NCBI GenBank assembly: GCA_034437655.1
Contig: DAOTTU010000055.1
Location: forward strand, 1-64,000
Direction: 5' to 3'
Length of the DNA stretch: 64,000 nt
Origin: J027 sp034437655
GTDB lineage: Bacteria > Chloroflexota > Anaerolineae > Aggregatilineales > J027
Part shown: piece by piece, positions 17,304 through 25,016 of the stretch
Numbering within the stretch: the first letter of the stretch is position 1
Layout: the number at the start of each line of letters is the position of its first letter
The notes under the pieces: model-generated
The model's input: the letters and a program-made list of their open reading frames with translations, nothing else
The model's database searches: none
What the model was told of the DNA's origin: nothing
Position numbers and translations under genes: made by a program

Positions 17304-17975
17304 CTAGGGTTTCAGCAAGTCTGTATAGCCGCGCCGCCGATTATGAAAGATCAAACCAAAGCCACGACGGGTGATAATATACTCGTGTGTGGGGTCAAAT
17401 TCGGCCAGGCGTTTGCGCAAGCGGCTGACGAGTGCGTCCATAGCCTGATCACTGACCATCATACCTTCGCCCCACACATGCAGCCGGATGTCGTCGCGGG
17501 TGACCACAACGCCCTCGTTTTCCAGCAACAACTGCACCAGCGCGACCTGGCTGGGGCTCAGCGGTGGTTCGATAAGCTGTTGCCCGATGAAAACGTTCTC
17601 AGTGTCGGGCTCAATCCGTAAGCCTTCCAGCGCCATTTGCTCGATATCAAGCTGCGCTGTGGTCGCCGGGTCATCAAAGACCAGTTCAACCTCGTCGGCC
17701 ACGTTGACGACATCATTGGAGCGCAAGGGGTAGTCCTGGTGTGGAGTGAGTTGCTGGCCATTGAGAAATGTCCCGTTGCGGCTACCGAGGTCACGTACAA
17801 TAACCTGACGCTCATCCACAAAATCAACGGTAAGATGTTCGCGAGAAATGGCGTTGGTGTCTACCACAAAATCACAATCTCGTGAGCGACCAAGGGTAAA
17901 AGGAAAGGTTTTCAGGTCAATCTGGCCGGTAACCTGACCGTCTTTGCGAACATAAAAGCAAGATGAAGTTGGCAT
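17304..17975 (-). CDS. FHA domain-winged-helix DNA-binding regulator
   Basis: 223 residues. An N-terminal FHA domain (about 25-95) has the phosphothreonine-binding core LGRSRDCDFVV, SREHL and DLGSRNGTFLNG. The C-terminal part (about 130-220) is an OmpR/PhoB-type winged helix (LSPSQVALVQLLLENEG, AMDALVSRLRKRL, YIITRRGFGL). This replaces the receiver domain of an OmpR regulator by a phosphopeptide reader, so it should respond to Ser/Thr phosphorylation or to a phosphorylated partner. No Ser/Thr kinase gene is adjacent. The SCO1664-like kinase-fold protein further along is one possible partner, but that is speculation. Confidence 0.88.
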   Translation of the reverse strand: MPTSSCFYVRKDGQVTGQIDLKTFPFTLGRSRDCDFVVDTNAISREHLTVDFVDERQVIVRDLGSRNGTFLNGQQLTPHQDYPLRSNDVVNVADEVELVFDDPATTAQLDIEQMALEGLRIEPDTENVFIGQQLIEPPLSPSQVALVQLLLENEGVVVTRDDIRLHVWGEGMMVSDQAMDALVSRLRKRLAEFDPTHEYIITRRGFGLIFHNRRRGYTDLLKP

Positions 17976-18125
17976 CGGTTCACTCTCAAAACTGTTATAG
18001 TCAAGCAGTAACGCTCTATGACACTAAAGTATGCCGTGGAACCACTGTGCTGTGCTAGACGCAAGTTGAACGTCTCACCCACGGTTGGCTCTCAACAGGC
18101 ATCATAAGGAAGGTAAAGGTAGACT

Positions 18126-19106
18126 ATGCGCGTGATTATTACTGGTGGCACCGGTCTGATCGGCACAACTTTGGCCCGCGACCTTGTCGCAGATGGGCAT
18201 GAAGTCATTGCTCTCTCTCGTAAGCCCAGCGAACGGGAAGCCCCCGCTGGCGTTAAGCTCGAAAAGTGGGACGCCAAAACGGGCGATAGCTGGCACAAGT
18301 TTATCACAGCCGACACTGCGATTGTCAACCTGGCAGGGGCGGGCATTGCTGATGAACGCTGGAGCGAGGAACGCAAGCGGATTATTGTTGACAGCCGGGT
18401 AAACGCGGCCGAAGCGGTCATTCATGCCATTGAGAAATCAACAGAAAAGCCCAACGTCGTCATCCAATCGTCAGCTGTGGGATATTATGGTCCGTCCGGG
18501 GATGACATCTTAACAGAAGACAGCCCGGCCGGTGAAGATTTTCTTGCAGAGGTCTGTGTCCAGTGGGAAGACGCGATTAAGCCCGTTTATGAGCAGCATA
18601 ACATCCGCACGGTGATTATCCGCACTGGCGTTGTGCTGAGCCTTGAAGGTGGCGCGTTCCCCAAGCAACTTCTGCCGTTCAGGTTGTACGCTGGTGGTCC
18701 AATCGGGAGTGGTCAGCAATGGTTCCCGTGGATTCATATCAAAGACGAAGTTCGGGCCATTCGCTTTTTGATCGACAACGAAGACGCCAGCGGTGTCTAT
18801 AACCTGAGCGCACCGCACCCGGTGACCAATCAGGAGTTTACCAAACATCTGGCCCGCACCATGAACCGCCCCGGTATCTTACCTGTCCCTGCGTTTGCAT
18901 TGCAGCTCCTCTTTGGTGAAATGGCTACCGTTTTGCTCGACGGCCAGCGCGCTGTACCTCAACATTTAGAAGATGCTGGCTTTAACTTCGAGTTTGCAGA
19001 GCCAGAAGCTGCTTTGCGTGACCTCCTCGGCAAGCCTGAGACCACAGGAAACGGTCATGCCGCGGAAGAAACACCGCACGCGGAACACGCCGAAGCAGGG
19101 CATTAA
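18126..19106 (+). CDS. TIGR01777 family epimerase (YfcH-like SDR)
   Basis: 326-residue extended short-chain dehydrogenase-like protein. The nucleotide-binding motif is TGGTGLIGTTLARDL (about 6-20). Other family segments are NLAGAGIADERW, QSSAVGYYG with the YxxxK-equivalent altered, VIIRTGVVLS and VFNLSAPHPVTN-like text near 225. TIGR01777 proteins are assigned as nucleoside-diphosphate-sugar epimerases but have no firm substrate. The C-terminus ends in a 25-residue low-complexity His/Glu/Ala tail. AAAGG lies upstream of the ATG. Confidence 0.9.
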   Translation: MRVIITGGTGLIGTTLARDLVADGHEVIALSRKPSEREAPAGVKLEKWDAKTGDSWHKFITADTAIVNLAGAGIADERWSEERKRIIVDSRVNAAEAVIHAIEKSTEKPNVVIQSSAVGYYGPSGDDILTEDSPAGEDFLAEVCVQWEDAIKPVYEQHNIRTVIIRTGVVLSLEGGAFPKQLLPFRLYAGGPIGSGQQWFPWIHIKDEVRAIRFLIDNEDASGVYNLSAPHPVTNQEFTKHLARTMNRPGILPVPAFALQLLFGEMATVLLDGQRAVPQHLEDAGFNFEFAEPEAALRDLLGKPETTGNGHAAEETPHAEHAEAGH

Positions 19107-19471
19107 TACCAAGTTGGGGTCATCACTATACAGAAATATGGACAGGTATGTCTTCCTTCGGAAACCAACACAGTCCCTACAAAACTCCATTGGCAAGCCG
19201 AAAACCTGCTGTAGTGGAGGTGTTGACGTCGCAGACGGCATACCCTCCCACAGAATAACTGTTGTCGTGAACCTGGTATAATACCGTTAGATGGGCACCC
19301 CGCCGGGTGTCCACACAACTCCCTGTCAACATTACACCCATCATTGCGAACTGAACACCACACGCTCGCACCATACCGGATATTGCTACCGGGCAAGTGA
19401 TCGCATACCCTTGTGTCTGCAATCACTATCTGTGCTTGCATTTCGATGGTTTTCAGAAAGGCTGTTGCATC
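19107..19471. other. Intergenic region upstream of the GMC oxidoreductase gene
   Basis: 365 bases with no convincing gene. It holds an extended -10 promoter (19274-19282) and a GC-rich hairpin (19293-19312, GGGCACCC/GGGTGTCC) just downstream of it, without a T run. The frame of the GMC gene is open back to 19397, but that extension is Cys-rich, unlike the family, and has no ribosome site. Confidence 0.6.
19274..19282 (+). promoter_or_regulatory. Extended -10 promoter
   Basis: TGGTATAAT is a perfect -10 hexamer with the upstream TGn extension. No good -35 is seen. It would give the GMC oxidoreductase mRNA a leader of about 180 bases carrying the 19293-19312 hairpin. Confidence 0.45.
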
Positions 19472-21490
19472 ATGAACTCACCCACCGTTGTTGCTACTAC
19501 ATCTTCACGGGCTGCCACGACCTTTAGCGATCAGGACATTGAGCGGTTGATCCTTGTCTGTGATACACTAATCCCATCATTGGATGTTGCCCCAGACCCG
19601 CATGGGCTATATGCACGCGCAGCCAGCGATCTAAACATTGCACCATTGATCGCGCAGGAAATTGCAGCGGTCGCCAGCCCAGATATGATCCAACAGCTTA
19701 AGTTGTTCCTCAGCAGCATTGAGAACCCGGTGGTGAACGGCGTTTTTGGGGGGGCATCGCGCCCATTTTCGCGCATGGATTTGCAGGACCGCACGGCTGT
19801 CTTACGCTCATGGGAGGAAAGCCGACTCAACCTGCGCCGCAAAGCCTTTCAGTCGGTGAAGCGTCTCGCGATGATGTTTTTCTACGGTGTAACCGACGCC
19901 AGCGGCCGCAACCCTAACTGGGACGCCATCGGCTACAGCGGCCCACCCGGTACACGCCCCGATACCCCCGCAACAACCATTGTCCCGCTTCGTGTTGAAA
20001 CGGATACGGTGCTGACAACCGATGTCGTGATCGTTGGCAGCGGGGCCGGTGGGGGTGTTGTGGCGGGTGAACTCACGGCGGCCGGCTATGATGTGATTGT
20101 GTTAGAAAAAGGCGGCTTTCACGTCGAAACCGACTTCGATGGTAACGAGCTGGCCAGCACCGGACGTTTGTTTGAAAACCGGGGGCTACTGACAACCGCT
20201 GACCTGAGTATGCTGCTGCTAGCCGGGAGTACGCTTGGCGGTGGCACAACCGTTAACTGGTCGGCATCGTTCCGCACACCCGACGATGTGCTGCGCGAAT
20301 GGGAGCAAAACTACGGCGTTACAGGATTTACAGGCGAACCATATCAACAGGCGCTGGATACCGTCACTGAGCGCTTGAACGTCAACACCGAATGCGCCGC
20401 CAGCCCGCAAAATAGCGTTCTTGAACATGGGGCCAGGCAACTTGGTTTAGCACATGACGTTATTCCGCGCAACACCCGCGACTGTGAAGACTGTGGCTTC
20501 TGCAATTTCGGTTGTCAGTTCGGGGCCAAGCAAAGCACTCTCCGCACCTATTTACAGGATGCATTCGATCGTGGTGGGCGTGTGGTGGTGGATACCAACG
20601 TTCAGCGCGTGTTGACCGAGAATGGACAGGCCGTTGGGGTTGAAGGCGTAGTCCGTGGGACAGATGGGCAGCAACACTACCTTAGCGTGCGGGCACAGGC
20701 TGTCGTGGTTGCAGCAGGGGCACTCCATACCCCGGCGGTGCTAATGCGCTCGGGGTTGGGCAATGCCAACATTGGCAGCAACCTGCACCTGCACCCCACA
20801 ACGTTGACTTATGGCATTTTTGACGAGCCTATTCGTGGCTGGCAGGGCGCACCAATGAGCCGTTATGTGTCCGAATTTAAGAACCTTGATGGGCGCGGGT
20901 ATGGGGTCACGCTGGAAACGGCCCCGGTACATCCTGGGATTGGTGCGTTGGCATTATCGTGGGCAAATGGCAAGCAGCACAAAGACATTATGTTGCAAAT
21001 GGGGCACCTTTCGAACATTATCATCATCACACGCGACACTGAAAGCGGCCGCATTACGCTTGACCGTAGCGGCTACCCACAGATTCATTACACGCTTGGC
21101 GCGCACGATGCCCGGCACATGATGCGCGGTCTGCTAGAAAGTATGCGGATTCAGCACGCGGCCGGCGCAAAACAAATCGGCGCACCGTTTGCGCTCCCGT
21201 TTACCTGGTACGAAGGGCAAGACTTTGATGAAATACTGCATACGGTTGGGCAACAACGCCTGAGTCCCAATAATTTTGCATTGTTCAGTGCGCATCAAAT
21301 GTCAAGTTGTCGCCTGGGGGGGAGTGCTGCTCAAGGGGTGTTGAAACCGACGGGTGAAACCTACGAGGTTCGTGGGTTATATGTCGCTGATGGGAGCGTA
21401 TTGCCAACAGCAACAGGCGTCAATCCGATGCTAACGATTATGGCTGTAGCGCATGTCATTGCCGGGCATATTAAAGCTGACATGGATTAG
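19472..21490 (+). CDS. GMC family FAD oxidoreductase (long-chain alcohol oxidase-like)
   Basis: 672 residues from the ATG at 19472. A helical N-terminal region (about 1-150) is typical of the long-chain fatty-alcohol oxidase branch. The FAD-binding motif is VGSGAGGGVVAGEL (about 187-200), followed by GSTLGGGTTVNWSAS. A Cys-rich insert (about 335-350) reads CEDCGFCNFGC and is followed by GAKQSTLRTYL. The C-terminal GMC_oxred_C part has HQMSSCRLGG (catalytic His, about 607) and VADGSVLPTATGVNPMLTIMA. It likely oxidises an alcohol to an aldehyde or ketone. A CPBP-like membrane protein gene, enoyl-CoA hydratase and thioesterase follow in the same direction, suggesting lipid or fatty-acid metabolism. 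Confidence 0.9.
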   Translation: MNSPTVVATTSSRAATTFSDQDIERLILVCDTLIPSLDVAPDPHGLYARAASDLNIAPLIAQEIAAVASPDMIQQLKLFLSSIENPVVNGVFGGASRPFSRMDLQDRTAVLRSWEESRLNLRRKAFQSVKRLAMMFFYGVTDASGRNPNWDAIGYSGPPGTRPDTPATTIVPLRVETDTVLTTDVVIVGSGAGGGVVAGELTAAGYDVIVLEKGGFHVETDFDGNELASTGRLFENRGLLTTADLSMLLLAGSTLGGGTTVNWSASFRTPDDVLREWEQNYGVTGFTGEPYQQALDTVTERLNVNTECAASPQNSVLEHGARQLGLAHDVIPRNTRDCEDCGFCNFGCQFGAKQSTLRTYLQDAFDRGGRVVVDTNVQRVLTENGQAVGVEGVVRGTDGQQHYLSVRAQAVVVAAGALHTPAVLMRSGLGNANIGSNLHLHPTTLTYGIFDEPIRGWQGAPMSRYVSEFKNLDGRGYGVTLETAPVHPGIGALALSWANGKQHKDIMLQMGHLSNIIIITRDTESGRITLDRSGYPQIHYTLGAHDARHMMRGLLESMRIQHAAGAKQIGAPFALPFTWYEGQDFDEILHTVGQQRLSPNNFALFSAHQMSSCRLGGSAAQGVLKPTGETYEVRGLYVADGSVLPTATGVNPMLTIMAVAHVIAGHIKADMD

Positions 21491-21539
21491 AACCGTCATC
21501 AACATTTCACCATTTCGCTGCAATGAGGAGTAACTACTG

Positions 21540-22364
21540 TTGATCCGTTCAATTCTGCAAGAAATCCAACGTCCTGAACCGGGGCAAATCTATTGGGGGT
21601 TGCCGCTGGCGTTTGGGATGCTGGCGAGTTATGTAATCGCCATCCTGGCGCTTGGCATTTTGCCCGTGACTACTTTGCGTGATGTGGACATCAACCAACC
21701 GGATGCGTTTTCGCTATTGATGGCCGGTATCATTGCTGGATTGGTCATGATCTGGGTCATCACGCGCAACATCTACAGCAACATCATCGACTTACGCGAA
21801 GAAGCCAAGCAAGACCGTAGCAAACGCGAACTGGCACAAAACACCACCGTTCGCGGGCTGTTGCGTGTTGATGAAAGCAGCCACAAAACGGTGCGCCCTA
21901 TCTGGGCATACTGGTTACTGGGCGTGGGGGTGCTAATTTTGGTCGATGCAGTGGCACTGGCCAGTGGCCGCAGTGCTAGCCTCCCGCTGGGGCTGGATCG
22001 CATGGAAGATGCCGCATGGTATACGTGGGTTGTCGCAGCGGTGCTTTTTATCGGTGTGCGGCCGGTTGTGGAGCAGCTTATTTTTCAAGGTATACTCTAC
22101 CCGGTTATTGTCCGTCTGTTTGATGACAACATTATGGCAATTTTGCTCTCAGCAGCAGCATTTACACTATTTTACTTTGCACAGGTCGTCGGCAGTGATT
22201 CGAGTTGGGCAGTCACCTACTGGGGCATTATATTCCCGTTTGTACTCGGGTTGTGCGCCGGGGCAGCGCGGGCGGCGTCTAAGTCAACGCTCGGGGCGAT
22301 TGGCGTGCAAAGCGCAGCAGGCGTATTCTTGTTGTTGAGTGCGGCTGTGACTTACCTGGTTTAG
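21540..22364 (+). CDS. Polytopic membrane protein, degenerate CPBP-like
   Basis: 274 residues with seven or eight hydrophobic segments. A motif near residue 180 (PVVEQLIFQGILYPVI) resembles motif 1 of CPBP/Abi intramembrane metalloproteases (EExxxRG), but the second Glu is Gln and the Arg is Gln. The later FxxxH-type motif reads FTLFYFAQ without His. If related, it is a catalytically dead member. The start is TTG at 21540, decided by GAGGAG about ten bases upstream. It sits between the GMC gene and enoyl-CoA hydratase in one likely operon; the gap to the next gene is 11 bases. Confidence 0.6.
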   Translation: MIRSILQEIQRPEPGQIYWGLPLAFGMLASYVIAILALGILPVTTLRDVDINQPDAFSLLMAGIIAGLVMIWVITRNIYSNIIDLREEAKQDRSKRELAQNTTVRGLLRVDESSHKTVRPIWAYWLLGVGVLILVDAVALASGRSASLPLGLDRMEDAAWYTWVVAAVLFIGVRPVVEQLIFQGILYPVIVRLFDDNIMAILLSAAAFTLFYFAQVVGSDSSWAVTYWGIIFPFVLGLCAGAARAASKSTLGAIGVQSAAGVFLLLSAAVTYLV

Positions 22365-22375
22365 GAGAAATTTTT

Positions 22376-23146
22376 GTGGACTATATTATCGTAGAAAAAC
22401 GCGATGGCGGTGTTGGGTTGATTCAACTTAACCGGCCCAAGGCCCTCAACGCCCTCAATTCTGCGCTGATGCGCGAAGTCGTCACTGCGCTAACCGACTT
22501 TGACCATGATGATGCAATCGGCTGTACAGTCATCACAGGCAACGCGAAAGCCTTCGCCGCCGGAGCCGACATCAAAGAAATGGCGGATGCCAGCACGGTT
22601 GAGATGTTACGCAGTGAAATGGTCGGGTTATTTGATCGTCTGCGTGATATCCGCAAACCCATCATCGCAGCAGTGCAAGGCGTGGCGCTTGGTGGTGGCT
22701 GTGAACTGGCGATGGCGTGCGACATGATTATCGCCGCTGAGGATGCCCGTTTCGGTCAGCCAGAAATCAATCTCGGTGTCATTCCCGGGGCAGGGGGAAC
22801 ACAACGCCTGACGCGCGCTGTCGGCAAAACCATTGCAATGGAAATGGTGCTAAACAACCGCTGGCTAACCGCCGAAGAAGCCTACCGTTTTGGTCTGGTG
22901 AACCGTGTCTTTTCGCCGGAAGTTACGCTTGAAGAGACGTTAAGGATTGCGGCTGAAATTGCTGCTCGGCCACCAATTGCGGTGCAGATGGGCAAAGAAG
23001 CTGTCAACGCTGCGTTTGAATCCTCACTGGCAGAAGGTATTCGCCTTGAACGGCGGCTATTTCATTTGCTGTTCAGCACTGATGACCAGCAAGAAGGGAT
23101 GCAAGCCTTTATCGAAAAGCGTGACCCCAAATGGCAAGGAAAATAG
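22376..23146 (+). CDS. Enoyl-CoA hydratase (crotonase family)
   Basis: 256-residue crotonase-fold enzyme. It has the oxyanion-hole segment FAAGADIKEM, the first catalytic Glu in LGGGCELAMACD, and the second in GQPEINLGVIPGAGGTQRL. Both acid/base residues of true hydratases are present, so hydration of trans-2-enoyl-CoA in beta-oxidation is the best prediction. GTG start at 22376 has GGAG nine bases upstream. The thioesterase gene follows nine bases after the stop. Confidence 0.94.
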   Translation: MDYIIVEKRDGGVGLIQLNRPKALNALNSALMREVVTALTDFDHDDAIGCTVITGNAKAFAAGADIKEMADASTVEMLRSEMVGLFDRLRDIRKPIIAAVQGVALGGGCELAMACDMIIAAEDARFGQPEINLGVIPGAGGTQRLTRAVGKTIAMEMVLNNRWLTAEEAYRFGLVNRVFSPEVTLEETLRIAAEIAARPPIAVQMGKEAVNAAFESSLAEGIRLERRLFHLLFSTDDQQEGMQAFIEKRDPKWQGK

Positions 23147-23155
23147 GGACAACCG

Positions 23156-23608
23156 ATGCAGGAAAACCCATTCGCTCTCGAAAACTTTGCACATAAAACC
23201 CAATTGCGGGTTCGCTTTCGTGATGTCGACGCGATGCAGCACGTTCACCACGGCGTCTACCTCGTTTATATGGAAAATGCGCGCACAGACTATCTCCGCA
23301 GCGTCATCGGGTGGGCAGGCATCACTGACCAAATTGGGCCAATCATTGCACGGGTTGAGGTGGACTACCAACAGCCGTTGTTTCTTGACGACGAAGTAAT
23401 CGTCTGGACACGGGTTGCCCGGCTCGGCACCAAAAGTTTTGACATGGTGTATTCTATACAGCGTCAAGTTGACGGTCAGACGGGTGTTGTTGTGGCCACA
23501 GGCAAAACCTTTTTGGTCGCGTACAATTATCCAAATCACCTGACTGCACCTGTACCGGACGACTGGCGAACTAAAATCATTGACTTTGAGCCAGCCTTAA
23601 GCCCCTAG
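23156..23608 (+). CDS. 4HBT-type acyl-CoA thioesterase (YbgC/FadM-like)
   Basis: 150-residue hot-dog-fold thioesterase. The family motif RFRDVDAMQHVHHGVYLVYMENAR carries the catalytic Asp and the helix that follows. It matches YbgC/FadM-like acyl-CoA thioesterases in length. It is the last gene of the run with enoyl-CoA hydratase, and probably releases a fatty acid or an unusual acyl group from CoA. The acyl chain specificity is not visible. Confidence 0.88.
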   Translation: MQENPFALENFAHKTQLRVRFRDVDAMQHVHHGVYLVYMENARTDYLRSVIGWAGITDQIGPIIARVEVDYQQPLFLDDEVIVWTRVARLGTKSFDMVYSIQRQVDGQTGVVVATGKTFLVAYNYPNHLTAPVPDDWRTKIIDFEPALSP

Positions 23609-23643
23609 GCAGGTCATGGCCGCGCGCGGGTGCTGATGTCAGC

Positions 23644-23687
23644 TTGACGCCTTTTATTGTGCCAGGCTAGACTGATGTATATCATCA
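23644..23687 (+). promoter_or_regulatory. Promoter with operator-like palindrome upstream of the MntR-type regulator
   Basis: TTGACG (23644-23649), an 18-base spacer and TAGACT (23668-23673). The -10 runs into an interrupted palindrome TGATG-TATAT-CATCA (23673-23687) covering the predicted start of transcription. Its place makes it a likely binding site for autoregulation by the MntR-like protein. AAAGG at 23701-23705 is the ribosome site. Confidence 0.5.
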
Positions 23688-23711
23688 TACGCAGTCCCCT
23701 AAAGGTTGACT

Positions 23712-24419
23712 ATGTCTGAAGACCCCATGCCACGTGAACTGCGTTCTGAAGCGGTAGAAGACTTTTTGAAGACGATATACACATTGCAGCGCAAGCACGA
23801 ATTGGTGCCGACGACTGTCATCGCACAAGCATTGGACATTACACCGCCGTCTGCGACCGATATGGCCAAAAAATTATCCGACGCTAAACGACTTGCCCAA
23901 CCGCTTGTGATCCATGAAAAATATAGGGGGGTGCGCTTAACACCGGTCGGTGAAGCAATTGCCCTTGAAGTGTTGCGTCATCATCGCCTGATCGAACTAT
24001 ATCTGGTCAAAGCCTTAGGCTATGCGTGGGACGAAGTTCATGACGAAGCAGATCGGCTTGAGCATGTCATTTCAGAACGCTTCGAGGCTCGGATTGCTGA
24101 ATATCTCGGCCACCCCGAAATTGACCCGCACGGCGACCCTATCCCCTCAGCCGATGGTGATATGCCGTCACAATCGCACCTGGTTGCCCTTGATGAATTG
24201 GCGATAGGCCAACAGGGGGCAGTCGCACGTTTACTAGATCAGAGCGCAGAAAAGCTGCAATATCTTGCTGATAAAGGGCTTATCCCCGGGATTGCTGTGC
24301 AAGTCATTGAGCGCGAACCTTTTGACGGGCTAACGCATCTATTGATTGACAACCAGCCACATGTGCTGAGCCAAAGCGTTACCAGCTCTATCCAGATTCT
24401 TGTGTCCGAAACGCCATAA
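23712..24419 (+). CDS. DtxR/MntR family metal-dependent transcriptional regulator
   Basis: 235 residues from the ATG at 23712, six bases after AAAGG. Winged helix (about 5-70), dimerisation and metal-binding domain (about 70-145), and a C-terminal FeoA/SH3-like domain (about 155-235). Aligned with DtxR, the metal ligands are HHRLIELYL (His79/Glu83 equivalents) and HDEADRLEHV (His98, position 102, Glu105, His106). Position 102 is Asp rather than the Cys of iron-sensing DtxR, and the Met10 position is also Asp (AVEDFLKTIY). Both changes are in the MntR direction, so manganese sensing is predicted. A membrane protein gene follows 24 bases downstream. Confidence 0.88.
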   Translation: MSEDPMPRELRSEAVEDFLKTIYTLQRKHELVPTTVIAQALDITPPSATDMAKKLSDAKRLAQPLVIHEKYRGVRLTPVGEAIALEVLRHHRLIELYLVKALGYAWDEVHDEADRLEHVISERFEARIAEYLGHPEIDPHGDPIPSADGDMPSQSHLVALDELAIGQQGAVARLLDQSAEKLQYLADKGLIPGIAVQVIEREPFDGLTHLLIDNQPHVLSQSVTSSIQILVSETP

Positions 24420-24443
24420 CCTGCACGAGGAGATAACCATTCT

Positions 24444-25016
24444 ATGGAATTTCAAACGCTTACTGACTTTTTGAGCCCGGTTGAAGGACATGAGACCTTT
24501 GACTACATCTTATATGGCCTATTTTTCATGGGGATGTTAACATTAACGTTTATGGGCAAGGGCAGCACCCAGATGGATACCATTTTTGTCACCCTTGCAG
24601 TATTTATGATTTTGCTCGACAAACTGTACATTGCCGGATTTATTTTCGAGCCAGCGGCCGCGCAAGTCGATGCCGAAATTACTAGCGAACAGCGGGTTGC
24701 GGTGCATATAGATCACTTTTTTACCTACGCAATGCGTGTCATGATCTTTGTCTTGCCGTTGGTGGTAGCCGGGAATACAAAAAATAATCGCACACGCGTC
24801 ATTGCCGGGCTCTTCGCTATGTTCGCGTTTGCGTACTCATTTGGGCGCTGGTATTTCGAAATTCGAGCCAATGCCGAGGACGAGTTAGGGATGACATCAC
24901 CGATTGATGGCGCTGTTGCCGCGGGTGGGCTTGCGCTGGTCGTCATCGGGGAAATCATAGCCCGCTTGCGGAATCAACGCCAGAAGCATTATATTTCCAC
25001 GTCTACAACGGAATAA
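24444..25016 (+). CDS. Five-helix membrane protein, unknown function
   Basis: 190 residues with about five transmembrane helices (near 20-38, 44-66, 90-110, 116-136 and 152-172). No recognised family. GAGGAG precedes the ATG. It is 24 bases behind the MntR-like gene and probably in the same transcript, so it may be metal-regulated; it does not resemble a known Mn transporter (NRAMP, MntH or MntP). The 3' end overlaps the convergent lysC gene by 14 bases. Confidence 0.7.
   Translation: MEFQTLTDFLSPVEGHETFDYILYGLFFMGMLTLTFMGKGSTQMDTIFVTLAVFMILLDKLYIAGFIFEPAAAQVDAEITSEQRVAVHIDHFFTYAMRVMIFVLPLVVAGNTKNNRTRVIAGLFAMFAFAYSFGRWYFEIRANAEDELGMTSPIDGAVAAGGLALVVIGEIIARLRNQRQKHYISTSTTE

Noticed and set aside
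19293..19312. Hairpin GGGCACCC/GGGTGTCC as terminator of the SDR epimerase gene
   Set aside because: No T run follows and it lies downstream of a good -10 promoter, so it is more likely part of the next gene's leader.
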